Shown piece after piece: positions 47,181 through 56,381 of a DNA stretch of 64,000 bases (positions are counted from its first letter, which is position 1; each line of letters begins with the position of its first letter). Under the pieces are notes generated by a model, which did no database searches, was not told the origin of the DNA, and saw only the letters and a program-made list of their open reading frames with translations. Source of the DNA: Bifidobacterium olomucense. Lineage in GTDB: Bacteria; Actinomycetota; Actinomycetes; Actinomycetales; Bifidobacteriaceae. The translations under genes and the position numbers were made by a program. Location: NCBI RefSeq assembly GCF_012932375.1, contig NZ_JAAIIG010000004.1, forward strand, positions 124,001 through 188,000. Reading direction: 5' to 3'.

Positions 47181-48671
47181 GTGGCATTCACCTTCCACTC
47201 CACCCGCAGCACGACAGATTCGCTGACCTCCAAGCAGGCGATTCGAAAGGGCATCGCCGACGACGGCGGCCTGTTCGTCTCGGACGCGCTGGGGTCCAAG
47301 AAGGTTGAGATCGCCGATCTTGCCGGCAACACCTATCAGCAGATCGCAGCCAAGGTGCTCGGCGCGCTGCTGCAGGACTTCACCGCCGAGGAGCTCGCCC
47401 AGTGCATCGCTGATGCCTACGGCTCCCAGTGGTCCGACGAGCGCATCACCCCGTTGAAGCCTCTGGGCGACGACTACATCCTCGAGCTGTTCAACGGCCC
47501 GACATCCGCGTTCAAGGATGTGGCGCTACAGATTCTGCCACGTTTCATGGCGCACACCACTCCGGCCGATAGCGACCCGAATGAGAAGATCATGATTCTC
47601 ACGGCCACCTCCGGCGACACGGGCAAGGCCGCGTTGGCCGGTTTCGCGGACGCTCCGGGCACCGCCATCACCGTCTTCTATCCGGAAGGCAAGGTGAGCC
47701 AGGTACAGGAACTGCAGATGACCACACAGACCGGCGCGAACGTGAACGTGGCCGCCGTGGAGGGCAATTTCGATGACGCCCAGTCCGCGGTCAAGCGCAT
47801 CTTCGGCGATAGGGTCCTGGCCGAGCGCCTCGCCAAGGATTCGCATGTGGTGCTTTCCTCCGCCAACTCCATCAATGTTGGTCGTCTGGTGCCTCAGGTG
47901 GTCTACTACTTCTCCGCGTATGCCCAGCTGCTCGCCGATCAGGTGATCAACGTTGGCGATGAGGTCGAGTTCGTGGTGCCGACCGGCAACTTCGGCGATA
48001 TTCTCGCCGGTTACTATGCCAAGCTGCTCGGTCTGCCGGTCAAGCACCTGGTGGTGGCTTCCGATAAGAACAATGTGCTGTTCGACTTCCTTACCACCGG
48101 CACCTACAACCGCCAGCGCCCGTTCTTCCAGACCATCTCCCCCTCGATGGACATCCTCATCTCCTCGAATCTGGAGCGCATGCTCTACTACTTCTCCGAG
48201 GGCGATACCCGTCTGATTTCCATGCTGATGAACGATCTGAAGAACTGGGGCACATATGAGATTCCGGAGCCGCAGTTGGCCAAAATCCGCCAGCTGTTCG
48301 GCTGCGGTTGGGCCAATGAGGATCAGGTGCGCGAGATGATCGCCGACTGCTGGAACAAGAACCACTACGTGATTGATCCGCACACCGCGTGCGCATACTT
48401 CGTGGCCCAGCAGATGCCGCGCGACCCTCTGACACCGCGTGTGATTCTGGCTACGGCAAGCCCGTACAAGTTCCCACGCGTGGTGAATGAGTCGCTTGGA
48501 TTCGACGCCACCGGCACTGATTTCGAATGCATGGATGTGCTGGCCCGCGAAACCGGCACCACCGCTCCGGCAGCATTGCGCGGACTGGAAAACGCCGAGG
48601 TGCGTTTCAACACGGTCGTGCCGATCGACGGCATGGAGCGTTTCGTGGCCAGCGCCGCCGAAGCGTTGTAA
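47181..48671 (+). CDS. thrC: Threonine synthase
   Basis: ThrC converts O-phosphohomoserine to threonine. The 496-residue PLP enzyme has the Schiff-base Lys112 in GPTSAFKDVAL, ATSGDTGKAAL, FYPEGKVSQVQELQM, SANSINVGRLVPQ and VPTGNFGDILAGYYAK, the long (class 1) form. The start is GTG at 47181 with AAGGA 8 bases upstream; the longer ORF has no ribosome binding site and no homologous sequence. It is followed by an array of palindromic repeats. Confidence 0.96.
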   Translation: MAFTFHSTRSTTDSLTSKQAIRKGIADDGGLFVSDALGSKKVEIADLAGNTYQQIAAKVLGALLQDFTAEELAQCIADAYGSQWSDERITPLKPLGDDYILELFNGPTSAFKDVALQILPRFMAHTTPADSDPNEKIMILTATSGDTGKAALAGFADAPGTAITVFYPEGKVSQVQELQMTTQTGANVNVAAVEGNFDDAQSAVKRIFGDRVLAERLAKDSHVVLSSANSINVGRLVPQVVYYFSAYAQLLADQVINVGDEVEFVVPTGNFGDILAGYYAKLLGLPVKHLVVASDKNNVLFDFLTTGTYNRQRPFFQTISPSMDILISSNLERMLYYFSEGDTRLISMLMNDLKNWGTYEIPEPQLAKIRQLFGCGWANEDQVREMIADCWNKNHYVIDPHTACAYFVAQQMPRDPLTPRVILATASPYKFPRVVNESLGFDATGTDFECMDVLARETGTTAPAALRGLENAEVRFNTVVPIDGMERFVASAAEAL

Positions 48672-48755
48672 AAAGCGGTACCCAAAGCTGGTGTAGCGCA
48701 CAGTATCTGTCACAATCAGCAGAACACCATATCTCATCATCAGAGCGCAATACCT

Positions 48756-48928
48756 CAGCGCGGTAAATTCTCGGAATAATCCTTAATCTCGAGAATTTGC
48801 CGCGCTGACTCATACTCAACGCGGTAATTTCTCGAAATGGCCATTTTCCTCGAGAATCTACCGCGCTGATGGGCGCTCAGTGCGGTTTTTTCTCGGAACA
48901 GCCATTCTTTTCGAGAATTTACCGCGCT
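48756..48928. repeat. Three phased palindromes on a 61-bp period
   Basis: Each unit is an 18-base arm, 16-base loop and 18-base complementary arm (the third right arm is one base shorter), with 9-base linkers. Units: 48756-48807, 48817-48868 and 48878-48928. The arm consensus is CAGCGCGGTAAATTCTCG and its complement; loops and linkers differ while lengths stay constant. They sit between the converging thrC and exporter genes. Confidence 0.85.
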
Positions 48929-48969
48929 AAGGATAAGTCAGCACGCTGTCCCCCGAAGTAGGACGACCG

Positions 48970-49689
48970 CTACAGTTCCTTGGTGCTCCAGATGCGCAGG
49001 GACATGCGGTAGGAGACGATAAGGGACACGATGGCGATGGCCGCGATCGCAATCCAACCGATTGACGACACTGTGATGAACGTGGACAGCATCTGCGAAC
49101 GCAGACTGTCAGGCAATAACAGCAGGATGATCTGCACGGCGAAGAACAGGGTGATCGCACCGGTGAACAGCCTCGAATAGGCTTTGACGAAATCACCGCA
49201 GGAGTAGAACACCGGAATCACTATGGCAGCCAGCACTACGAAAGCGAGCATGGCAAGCGATACGACTGCGGCAAGCGCGCTCAAGCCGATGCCGAACCAC
49301 AGTCTGGACAGTGCGATTTCGATGCCGAGTTCCGCAAAGCAGATCAGGAACAGCAGACTCGCGGAGCAGTAGCGCATATTGACTTGCGTACGGCGGGATA
49401 CCGGCATCACACCAATCATCCGAGCTGAGGCCAACTGATTATCACTATTGAATTGGAATAATACGGCGATAGAAGCGACCCAGTACATAACGGTCAGATA
49501 TGCCATAACCGTGAGCGGCAGGCCTGATTCATCTGGCCCCGATTGCCAGGTAAACGCGATAAATACCAATGGGGCCAGGAATGCGATAACGTTCATCACC
49601 GCGGAATTGCCGGCAAGGGCGGCGAAATCCATACGGACAGCGATACGCTCGGCATGCAGGTGAATACGCTTGCTTGATGCGAATGCCAT
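48970..49689 (-). CDS. ABC-2 type exporter permease (second subunit)
   Basis: The 239-residue protein has six hydrophobic segments and no ATPase motifs. It lies last in a four-gene GntR/ATPase/permease/permease operon. The N-terminal amphipathic region before the first TM helix and the overall layout fit ABC-2 permeases. AAGGAG precedes the ATG, which overlaps the stop of the upstream permease by one base (TGATG). The substrate is unknown; such GntR-linked exporters often handle peptides or antibiotics. Confidence 0.75.
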   Translation of the reverse strand: MAFASSKRIHLHAERIAVRMDFAALAGNSAVMNVIAFLAPLVFIAFTWQSGPDESGLPLTVMAYLTVMYWVASIAVLFQFNSDNQLASARMIGVMPVSRRTQVNMRYCSASLLFLICFAELGIEIALSRLWFGIGLSALAAVVSLAMLAFVVLAAIVIPVFYSCGDFVKAYSRLFTGAITLFFAVQIILLLLPDSLRSQMLSTFITVSSIGWIAIAAIAIVSLIVSYRMSLRIWSTKEL

Positions 49690-50405
49690 CAGAACTCCTT
49701 AGCGAGATAGATGTGCAGCGATACGAAGAGCGAGACCACCGCGGCAGCAGCTGCCAGAACCACTCCGCCCAAAGCCAGCCAAATCATGCCTGCGCCCGAC
49801 ATCGTCTCGGTCAACGACACCGTCCATGAAATGAGCGCGTCAATCGCAGCAGGAGTCAGTTTGGCGAGCAGCGCGAACACAGCGGCTATCGCTGCACCGA
49901 GCCCAATGCAGATGAGCATCATCGTCAACAACGCCTTCTGATAAGTGAACCGGTAGCACAGTGGAAGCAGCACCGATTCGAGCAGCGCATACATCACGAC
50001 CGCAGCCAGCACAGATATTATCAGCCCAGAAAACTGAATCGTTCCGGATTCAAATAACATGCCAGCGCCAACGCAAACCGCCACTTCCAATGCCAATATC
50101 AGTGCGCATGCGCCAACCACGAGATACCGGCCAATCACCTGATGAATACGCCGAACCGGAATGACGCCGTTCATCCAATTGTTCTGCCCTTGCTGTTCAA
50201 AGGTGAACGTGTTGAGCGGCAGCAAAGCCAGCATGGCCGAAACACCACCGATAGCGGCTCCGGGCATATAGCTGACACCGCCCGAGATACTGCCGAGCAG
50301 TATTATCACCGCGGGAAATCCTATGAGCAGCGCCACTATCGAGAACACGCCCTGTGAAGTGATCCGCCGCACATCCAGTTCAAAGGCACGCCGTATCCCG
50401 ATCAT
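49689..50405 (-). CDS. ABC-2 type exporter permease (first subunit)
   Basis: The protein has about 238 residues and six TM segments, similar in size and layout to the next permease; together they probably form the heterodimeric channel. A Phe/Gln/Asn segment after the second helix (LNTFTFEQQGQNNWMNGVIPVRR) resembles that in other two-gene ABC-2 exporters. GGAGG sits 7 bases before the ATG at 50405, which overlaps the ATPase stop (TGATG). A GTG one codon earlier is an alternative. Confidence 0.77.
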   Translation of the reverse strand: MIGIRRAFELDVRRITSQGVFSIVALLIGFPAVIILLGSISGGVSYMPGAAIGGVSAMLALLPLNTFTFEQQGQNNWMNGVIPVRRIHQVIGRYLVVGACALILALEVAVCVGAGMLFESGTIQFSGLIISVLAAVVMYALLESVLLPLCYRFTYQKALLTMMLICIGLGAAIAAVFALLAKLTPAAIDALISWTVSLTETMSGAGMIWLALGGVVLAAAAAVVSLFVSLHIYLAKEF

Positions 50406-51337
50406 CACGCCACCTCCATAGCATATGCGGCGTCACTCGTATTGGTCAGACGGATGATGTCGTCGATGGATGCCGGCTCAGCGGTGAGTGGCGCCGTCCA
50501 ATGCCGCCCCTCCCCAGCCTTGAGCCCTGCGATTTTGCCAAGGTCTTCGGCGCGCACCAGCGCATCAAAGCCGGTTTCATACCGGTGAATGCCGACCGCG
50601 ACGCCTTTGACGTCAGGCGCGAGATCGTCCGGCCCGCCTTTGACCAGTCGGAAGGATTCTTCGAATTCATCCTTGGGACCGGTGAAATAGAGCTTGCCGC
50701 GCGTGATATAGGTGATGAAGTCGGCGGCCCGCTCAAGGTCGGCGGTGATGTGCGTGGAGAAAAGCACACTGCGTTCACCGTCCGCAATGTAGTTCTGGAG
50801 GATGTCCATGAGCTCGTCGCGGGCGAGCACGTCGAGACCGCTGGTGGGCTCGTCCAGCACCAGCAGTTTGGCGTCATGGCTCAGGGCCACGGCGAGCATG
50901 AGCTTCATCTGCATGCCGCGGGAAAGCTCCTTCACACGCTTCTTGCGGTCCAGGCCGAAGCGTGTGAGGTAGCCGTCGAAAGCGGCATGGTCCCATGCGA
51001 GGTACATCGGCGCCATGGCCTGCTCGACCTTGTTCACCGTCCACGTTTCGATGAAATAGCTGGAGTCGAAGACCACGCCGAGGTTCTCCTTGACGATTTC
51101 CTCATCGGCGATATTGTCAAGGCCCAACACATGGATTTCTCCTGCATCGCGGTGGATCATATTAAGAATCAGCTTGATCAGCGTGGATTTGCCGGCACCG
51201 TTTGGACCGATGAGGCCCATGATGTAGCCGGAGGGCAGGTCGAAGGTGATGTCGTCCAGCGTGAAGCCGGAAGCGTAATGCTTGGTTGCGCCGGTGATGG
51301 ACAACGCCATCGGCGATTGATCTGTTGCAGTGGTCAT
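50405..51337 (-). CDS. ABC exporter ATP-binding protein
   Basis: The 310-residue ATPase drives the two permeases that follow. Walker A is GPNGAGKS (44-51), the signature is LSRGMQMKLMLA, Walker B is LLVLDEPTSGLD and the H-loop lies in LFSTHITADLERAADF. The C-terminal ~80 residues form an accessory domain, as in YtrB/BcrA-type exporters. The start overlaps the GntR gene stop by four bases (ATGA). Confidence 0.92.
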   Translation of the reverse strand: MTTATDQSPMALSITGATKHYASGFTLDDITFDLPSGYIMGLIGPNGAGKSTLIKLILNMIHRDAGEIHVLGLDNIADEEIVKENLGVVFDSSYFIETWTVNKVEQAMAPMYLAWDHAAFDGYLTRFGLDRKKRVKELSRGMQMKLMLAVALSHDAKLLVLDEPTSGLDVLARDELMDILQNYIADGERSVLFSTHITADLERAADFITYITRGKLYFTGPKDEFEESFRLVKGGPDDLAPDVKGVAVGIHRYETGFDALVRAEDLGKIAGLKAGEGRHWTAPLTAEPASIDDIIRLTNTSDAAYAMEVA

Positions 51338-51717
51338 GATGCCACGTCCTTCTGGTATTCCTCGGCGAGCATCGTTTCCAAATCGGCAAGCGGGATATCG
51401 ACGGCCTTGGCCGCACAGACGGCCTCGGCGAGGCTCGCGCGAGCTTGGGACTCGAGCTGGTTTCGCATCAGCTCATTGCCTTTGTCCATCACGAACGTGC
51501 CTTTGCCTTGGATGTTCTGCACCACGCCCTCATCGGCCAGCTCGTTGTATGCCCTAGTGACGGTGAGCACGGAGATGCGCAGTTCCTTGGCCAGCTTCCT
51601 CAGGGAAGGCAACGCCTCCCCTGCTTTGAGTTCGCCGTTCAGCACACTTGCACGGATTTGGTTCTTGATTTGCTCGTAGATGGGTTCACCGGACACGGAT
51701 GAGATGATCAGTTTCAC
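51334..51717 (-). CDS. GntR-family (YtrA subfamily) transcriptional regulator
   Basis: The 127-residue protein has an N-terminal winged helix (PIYEQIKNQIRASVLNGELKAGEALPSLRKLAKELRISVLTVTRAYNELADEGV) and only a short helical dimerisation tail, which defines the YtrA subgroup. Members repress their own ABC exporter operon. The start is GTG with AAAGGGG about 8 bases upstream. It is the first gene of the operon, with a candidate operator just upstream. Confidence 0.92.
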   Translation of the reverse strand: MKLIISSVSGEPIYEQIKNQIRASVLNGELKAGEALPSLRKLAKELRISVLTVTRAYNELADEGVVQNIQGKGTFVMDKGNELMRNQLESQARASLAEAVCAAKAVDIPLADLETMLAEEYQKDVAS

Positions 51718-51765
51718 CTATGCCCCTTTCGATTATTTCGTTATAGCGCTCGCAGCTGTTTAGCT

Positions 51766-51785
51766 GTTATACAACACAGTATAAC
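51766..51785. promoter_or_regulatory. Candidate operator of the GntR/YtrA regulator
   Basis: GTTATA-N8-TATAAC is a perfect 6-base inverted repeat 49 bases before the GntR GTG start, in a very AT-rich stretch with further TGTTAT/ATAAC half-sites (51755-51815). YtrA-type regulators bind AT-rich inverted repeats at their own promoters. Confidence 0.5.
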
Positions 51786-51961
51786 TGTTATCGCAAACTG
51801 TCAAGGTGTGTTACATAACAGTACAACAGCGCAGTCTGGTGGCACGAACATCCCCTACGGGGCAATGTGTGAACACTTGATAAACAATGCCGCAGGGGCA
51901 CTTCCCGTCTACGAGTCGAAACATCCAACATGCCTACAATGGCACCGGAAAGGGGCTTGCT

Positions 51962-52582
51962 ATGCCAGACAACGTTGTTACCTTGCGCGCTACAGAGCCA
52001 AATGATTACCCATACCTCGAAGCCTGGTGGAATGACGCATCCGTTGCGGACGGATGCCGAGTCACCACCGACACCCTTCCGCGGGAACGGGTGGACGCCC
52101 AGTTCCACGGCTGGAGCGACACCGACGATGATCACCGATTCGGTCGGACCGTATTGGATCCAGGCGGCATGCCCATTGGTCACATCGCCGCATGGGACTG
52201 CGAGGATCCGGATCGCGACGCCACGATGGGCATTCTCATCGGCCCGTATTTCCAAGGCCTTGGCTACGGCAATCAGGCCATGAAACTTGGCATCCAGCTC
52301 GCCGCCGACCAGCTCAAGGCGAAGACCATTACGGTCAAGGTCTGGTCGTTCAACCTGCGTGCCCGTCATATGTATGAGTCCCTTGGATTCAAGGAGGCTG
52401 GCCGCAAGGCCGAGGTCGTGGAGCGAGACGGCCACGTCTATGACGAAGTCGTCTACCGCGCACCGACTGCCACGCTGCTGGAGCGCATCGCTTCCGAAAA
52501 GGTGGAGCGTCAGGAAGGCGAGGAACTGGAACGTCAACGGTTCGAGTCAAACCGCAGCGCGGATCTGCAGTCGATTTTCTAG
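51962..52582 (+). CDS. GNAT-family N-acetyltransferase (RimJ/RimL type)
   Basis: The 206-residue acetyltransferase has VTLRATEPNDYPYLEAWWND at the N-terminus and the acetyl-CoA loop IGPYFQGLGYGNQAM. VWSFNLRARHMYESLGFKEAGRK resembles the NxxAxxxYexxGF motif of the RimJ/RimL group. A C-terminal Glu-rich helix follows the domain. AAAGGGG lies 6 bases before the ATG at 51962. The substrate is unknown. Confidence 0.85.
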   Translation: MPDNVVTLRATEPNDYPYLEAWWNDASVADGCRVTTDTLPRERVDAQFHGWSDTDDDHRFGRTVLDPGGMPIGHIAAWDCEDPDRDATMGILIGPYFQGLGYGNQAMKLGIQLAADQLKAKTITVKVWSFNLRARHMYESLGFKEAGRKAEVVERDGHVYDEVVYRAPTATLLERIASEKVERQEGEELERQRFESNRSADLQSIF

Positions 52583-52599
52583 CAATCCCCTCAACGAAT

Positions 52600-52641
52600 A
52601 CAGGCCGTCAGCATCGTATTTCGACGATGCTGACGGCCTGT
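52600..52641. terminator. Bidirectional terminator between converging GNAT and HAD genes
   Basis: ACAGGCCGTCAGCATCGT (52600-52617) and its exact complement (52624-52641) form an 18-base stem with a 6-base loop. TGTTGTT follows on the plus strand. Confidence 0.82.
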
Positions 52642-52662
52642 TGTTGCCTCAGAGATCACATG

Positions 52663-53322
52663 CTAGAGGCGTGGCGCATCATGGAAGTCATGGAGCGTGC
52701 CATCGGCAACACGTGTGATTTCAGGCCAGTCAGAAGCCGAGGAATCGTCATACATGGCCCAAGCCTGCATACCAGCCGACTTGGCGGAACGAATCGCCAC
52801 CAGCAAATCTTCAAACACCGTGCAGTTCTCCGGATTCACTCCAAGACGGCTTGCAGCCAACAAATACACATCCGGCTGGGCCTTACCCGCTCCCCCGGCA
52901 TCATCCACTGAGACAATCACATCGAAGAATTCACTCATGTGCAAATGATCAAGTGCCGCGGTACGCAACTGCGGCATCAACGTGGTCGCAACACCCAAGC
53001 GCACGCCAGCGACCTTGAGCTCACGCAGATAATCCACCGCCCCCGGCTTGGCTTGGACCGTGGTGCCATAAGCGGTGCAAGCCATCTCGTCCCATTCGGA
53101 CATCAATGCCTCGGGCGTATCCGGCAGACCAAAGCGAGCAATGGTATATTCGGCGATCTGTCTGAACTGCATGGACGCCACAGTAGACATGTAGTCGTCC
53201 GGCACATCAATACCGCGACGACCCAAAAAATCGATGTCGATCTGGTTCCAGACGCCCATCGAATCAAGCAGAGTACCATCGAGGTCGAAGATGGCGGCTT
53301 TCACAGGTTGCGGCTGAGCCAT
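52663..53322 (-). CDS. HAD-superfamily (IA) hydrolase, phosphoglucomutase-like
   Basis: The 219-residue protein has motif I FDLDGTLLD (Asp13, Asp15) and a helical cap that follows directly (type C1, as in beta-phosphoglucomutase and phosphoglycolate phosphatase). Motif II is GVATTLMP. A Lys in GAGKAQPDVY and motif IV VFEDLLVAIRSAKSAG are also present. The second acidic residue of motif IV is Leu (EDLL rather than EDS/DD), which could weaken Mg binding. AAAGGAG precedes the ATG. The substrate is unknown. Confidence 0.86.
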   Translation of the reverse strand: MAQPQPVKAAIFDLDGTLLDSMGVWNQIDIDFLGRRGIDVPDDYMSTVASMQFRQIAEYTIARFGLPDTPEALMSEWDEMACTAYGTTVQAKPGAVDYLRELKVAGVRLGVATTLMPQLRTAALDHLHMSEFFDVIVSVDDAGGAGKAQPDVYLLAASRLGVNPENCTVFEDLLVAIRSAKSAGMQAWAMYDDSSASDWPEITRVADGTLHDFHDAPRL

Positions 53323-53353
53323 TGCTCTCCTTTGTTACAGTCCACAGAACCAA

Positions 53354-55174
53354 TCAGAGTGTCGACGAAGCAAGCAGCTCACGAGCATGGTCGAGGGAGG
53401 CTTCTGATTCGCTGCCGGAAAGCATGCGGGCCACTTCATGAACGCGTGCGTCATCACGTACCTCATTCACGGTGGTTACCACACCCACGGCATCATCATC
53501 GGCATCCGGCGGGATTTTGGTCACCACGAACTGCGCGTCAGCCCATGAAGCCACCTGCGCCAGATGTGTGACGACGATGACCTGCGAAGTTCTGGCGAGA
53601 CGAGCGAGGCGACGTCCCAGTTCCGCCGCAGCCTTGCCGCCCACACCGGCATCGACTTCGTCAAAGATGAACGTCATATCGGAAGTCACGGCATCGCTGA
53701 AGCTCCCGGAAGTGGACTCACGACTTTTCTCTTCCTCACCGTCCGTCCCGGCATGCATATCCGCCGCAGACAGCTCCAAAGCGAGCATGAGTCGGCTCAA
53801 TTCGCCGCCGGACGCGCTCTTGCCCATCGGCAGCTGCGGCGAACCTTCATATGGAGTGAACAGGAAGGCGATATCGTCACCACCATTCTGGTCGAGCGCG
53901 CGATACTCTATAGCTTCCCTCTTGCCATCGCCCGTCGCCCCCAAAGCCGCCGCACGCGGCGTAACGCGAATCTCCAAGGACGCACCGGCCATGGCCAGCG
54001 ACTCCAACTCGGCGGTGACCCGTGCGGCCAGACGCGCAGCCGCATCCGCACGAACTGTACTCAATGCATCAGCTGCCGCAACAGCAGCACGATACAGTTG
54101 TTCACGCTCCGATTCCAACTCCGCCAACTTCTCCGGCGAAGCATCCAGATCCTCGATTTCAAACGCAGCTTTGTCGCGCCAAGCCACCACATCGGCGAGA
54201 GTCGGCCCCCAACGCCGTGTGAGTTCGCCGAGTTCATGAATACGCGCGTTGAGCGTATCCAAATCGGCATCGCCGAAGTCCTCGTCCAGGTGCCCGGAAA
54301 GCGCAAACACCACATCCTGCAGTTCGGCGTTCAACGATTCCAGACGATCCGCCAGCTCAACGAAATCGCCGGAAGCTCGAATGCCACGCAACGCCTGAGC
54401 CGCCTGTAACAACAAGTCGGAAGCACCGGTGTTTTCCGAAGACGAATCGTATTCAAGCTGCGAGGAGTCCAATGAGGCGAGTGCTCGGGAGACGCCCTCA
54501 GCGATCTCGGCCGCATTTTCGATGCGGTCACGCTTGGCCTTGAGTTCTTCATCCTCGCCGGGATGCGGATCCACCTCGTTGATATGGTCCACGGATTCAC
54601 GCAGATAATCGGCGCGCTGCCGGACGGAGGATTCCTGCGAGCGCAATCGGGTCAATCGCTCGTCCATGGCCGCGAGCGCACGCCACGCCTCGCGATAGGC
54701 GTCCAGCTCCGCATCATCACCCGCGGCGCGGTCCAGAAAATCGCGCTGGCGTGAAGGCGAAGCTATTTTCAATTGTTCGGCCTGACCATGAATCGTGATG
54801 AGTTCGCCGGCGACCGCGACGAGCACGGACTTCGGCAGGCTTTTGCCGCCCAGCACGGCACGAGAGCGACCGGCAGCACGCACGGTGCGCGAGAGGAACA
54901 ACTCTCCATCTTCCGGTTCCACACCGGCTTCCCGCGCGATAGTCGTCGCAGTAGATTGATCGCTTACCGCAAAAATCCCCTGTGCCCATGCTTCGCTGGC
55001 CCCAGCAGAAACACGACCGGCATCGGCCGGACCGCCTGAAATCAAGTTGAGCGCGGACAGCAGCATGGATTTGCCCGCACCGGTTTCGCCGGTGATGGCG
55101 GTCATGCCTGCAGCCGGCGTGATGGCAGCTTCGCGAATCGGTCCAAGATTACGGATATCGAGCTCTTCAAGCAT
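53354..55174 (-). CDS. recN: DNA repair protein RecN
   Basis: This 606-residue SMC-like ATPase acts in double-strand-break repair. Walker A is GETGAGKS (29-36). A long coiled-coil region follows, and then the C-terminal signature and Walker B (SGGELSRLMLALEL, TFIFDEVDAGVGG, VTHLAQVASWAD). It is translationally coupled to nadK (TGATG overlap). With the LexA-like box in front of nadK, induction of recN in the SOS response is likely. Confidence 0.96.
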   Translation of the reverse strand: MLEELDIRNLGPIREAAITPAAGMTAITGETGAGKSMLLSALNLISGGPADAGRVSAGASEAWAQGIFAVSDQSTATTIAREAGVEPEDGELFLSRTVRAAGRSRAVLGGKSLPKSVLVAVAGELITIHGQAEQLKIASPSRQRDFLDRAAGDDAELDAYREAWRALAAMDERLTRLRSQESSVRQRADYLRESVDHINEVDPHPGEDEELKAKRDRIENAAEIAEGVSRALASLDSSQLEYDSSSENTGASDLLLQAAQALRGIRASGDFVELADRLESLNAELQDVVFALSGHLDEDFGDADLDTLNARIHELGELTRRWGPTLADVVAWRDKAAFEIEDLDASPEKLAELESEREQLYRAAVAAADALSTVRADAAARLAARVTAELESLAMAGASLEIRVTPRAAALGATGDGKREAIEYRALDQNGGDDIAFLFTPYEGSPQLPMGKSASGGELSRLMLALELSAADMHAGTDGEEEKSRESTSGSFSDAVTSDMTFIFDEVDAGVGGKAAAELGRRLARLARTSQVIVVTHLAQVASWADAQFVVTKIPPDADDDAVGVVTTVNEVRDDARVHEVARMLSGSESEASLDHARELLASSTL

Positions 55175-56127
55175 CAGGAAGCCACCTTGCCGGACAAATC
55201 CGCAGGAAACACATGCCCATGGCGCGACGCATCTGTTTTACCAGCTTCCGCACGGGCATGTTCACGCCACCCGACCACGGGAAGATCGAACTTGGACACC
55301 AGACGATTCGTGAACGGCACACCGGACAGTCGCGCCAATCGCAAGGTATCGCGTGATTCACGCACAACGACCCGCGTCCCCTGCGGCAGCGCCCGTTGAC
55401 GACGGCCATCACAGCAAATCCACCCCTCAGACATCGATTCGTCCAGAATATCGATGGTGAAGGTCGAGCCGGAACCGATAATCAAAGGACGCGCGAACAA
55501 GGCATGCGCCGCCAACGGAATCAGCTGCAACGCCTTGACATTCGGCCATATCACCGGTCCTCCTGCGGAGAAGGCATACGCCGTGGAGCCGGTCGGCGTG
55601 GACACGATCACGCCGTCAGCGCCAAAGGAGTTCATCTCCACATCATCCACCCGGATAGACAGCTCCACCATCTTGCCCCGGTCAGCGCGCTCCAGCGTGA
55701 TGTCGTTCAAAGCCCAGTCTTCGATAGGCTCGCTTGTCCCCGGCAGCCAAACATCCACATGAGCGATCATGCGCTCATCGATCGAATAATCATGGGTGGC
55801 CACACGACGAATCGCCTCGTCAATCTGGAAGCTTTCGAACTCCGCGAGGAATCCCACGTGCCCCATGTTGACACCAAGAATCGGCACTTGCGTGCAATGC
55901 ACCAGTTCGGCGGCACGCAAAATCGTGCCATCGCCGCCCAGCACCACGACGATTTCGGTGTCGTCGGACACGCATGCCGGCCGCATTCCGAAATCGGGTG
56001 CCTCAGTGTTGTCGATAATCGTGACCTCGAATCCGGCCACACGTAACTGACTGACCGCTTCGGCCACTACGGTGCCGGACTGCCTGAGCCGGGTATGCGT
56101 CACCACCACCGCATTACGCTTGGCCAT
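55174..56127 (-). CDS. nadK: NAD kinase
   Basis: NadK makes NADP from NAD with ATP or polyphosphate. The 317-residue protein has GGDGT (64-68), the glycine-rich TPTGSTAYAFSAGGP and the substrate loop WALNDITLE, where the usual Asn-Glu reads Asn-Asp. AGGAGG precedes the ATG at 56127. It is the first gene of a nadK-recN operon whose promoter overlaps a LexA-like box. In most actinobacteria tlyA is directly upstream; here it is 3.3 kb away. Confidence 0.95.
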   Translation of the reverse strand: MAKRNAVVVTHTRLRQSGTVVAEAVSQLRVAGFEVTIIDNTEAPDFGMRPACVSDDTEIVVVLGGDGTILRAAELVHCTQVPILGVNMGHVGFLAEFESFQIDEAIRRVATHDYSIDERMIAHVDVWLPGTSEPIEDWALNDITLERADRGKMVELSIRVDDVEMNSFGADGVIVSTPTGSTAYAFSAGGPVIWPNVKALQLIPLAAHALFARPLIIGSGSTFTIDILDESMSEGWICCDGRRQRALPQGTRVVVRESRDTLRLARLSGVPFTNRLVSKFDLPVVGWREHARAEAGKTDASRHGHVFPADLSGKVAS

Positions 56128-56162
56128 GGCATCCTCCTGTCGAATCGGTAGCACATGCCACT

Positions 56163-56202
56163 ATTCTAACCATAAACACCGCACTTGTCGTACATGTGTT
56201 CG
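56163..56202 (-). promoter_or_regulatory. SOS promoter of nadK-recN with LexA-like box
   Basis: On the minus strand the box CGAACACATGTACG (plus 56189-56202) matches CGAAC-N4-GTTCG at 9 of 10 fixed positions. It overlaps a -35-like ACGACA (56186-56191), which is 17 bases from a -10-like TAGAAT (56163-56168). This is 36 bases upstream of the nadK ATG. Confidence 0.75.
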
Positions 56203-56381
56203 AATATTTATGCCGTGTCGGGACGTGCGTCAGCCCCGAACAGCCGGAGACCGGCCATAACGGCCGACTCTTGTTCCACCACTTCGCCTATCGTGGAGCA
56301 ACGTCGTACAATACAGACGGCATAATCATCGTCGCGTCAGCGTCAACGTCAGTTACGAGCAGTGCAAAGGCAGGACATTTC

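Noticed and set aside
46888..47226. Small plus-strand gene in the glyA/thrC gap
   Set aside because: No ribosome binding site, an unusual Cys/Arg/His-rich translation, and it overlaps the real thrC start in another frame.
48756..48928. Possible CRISPR array
   Set aside because: The units are long palindromes with 16-base loops and 9-base linkers; there are no uniform ~30-base spacers and no cas genes.
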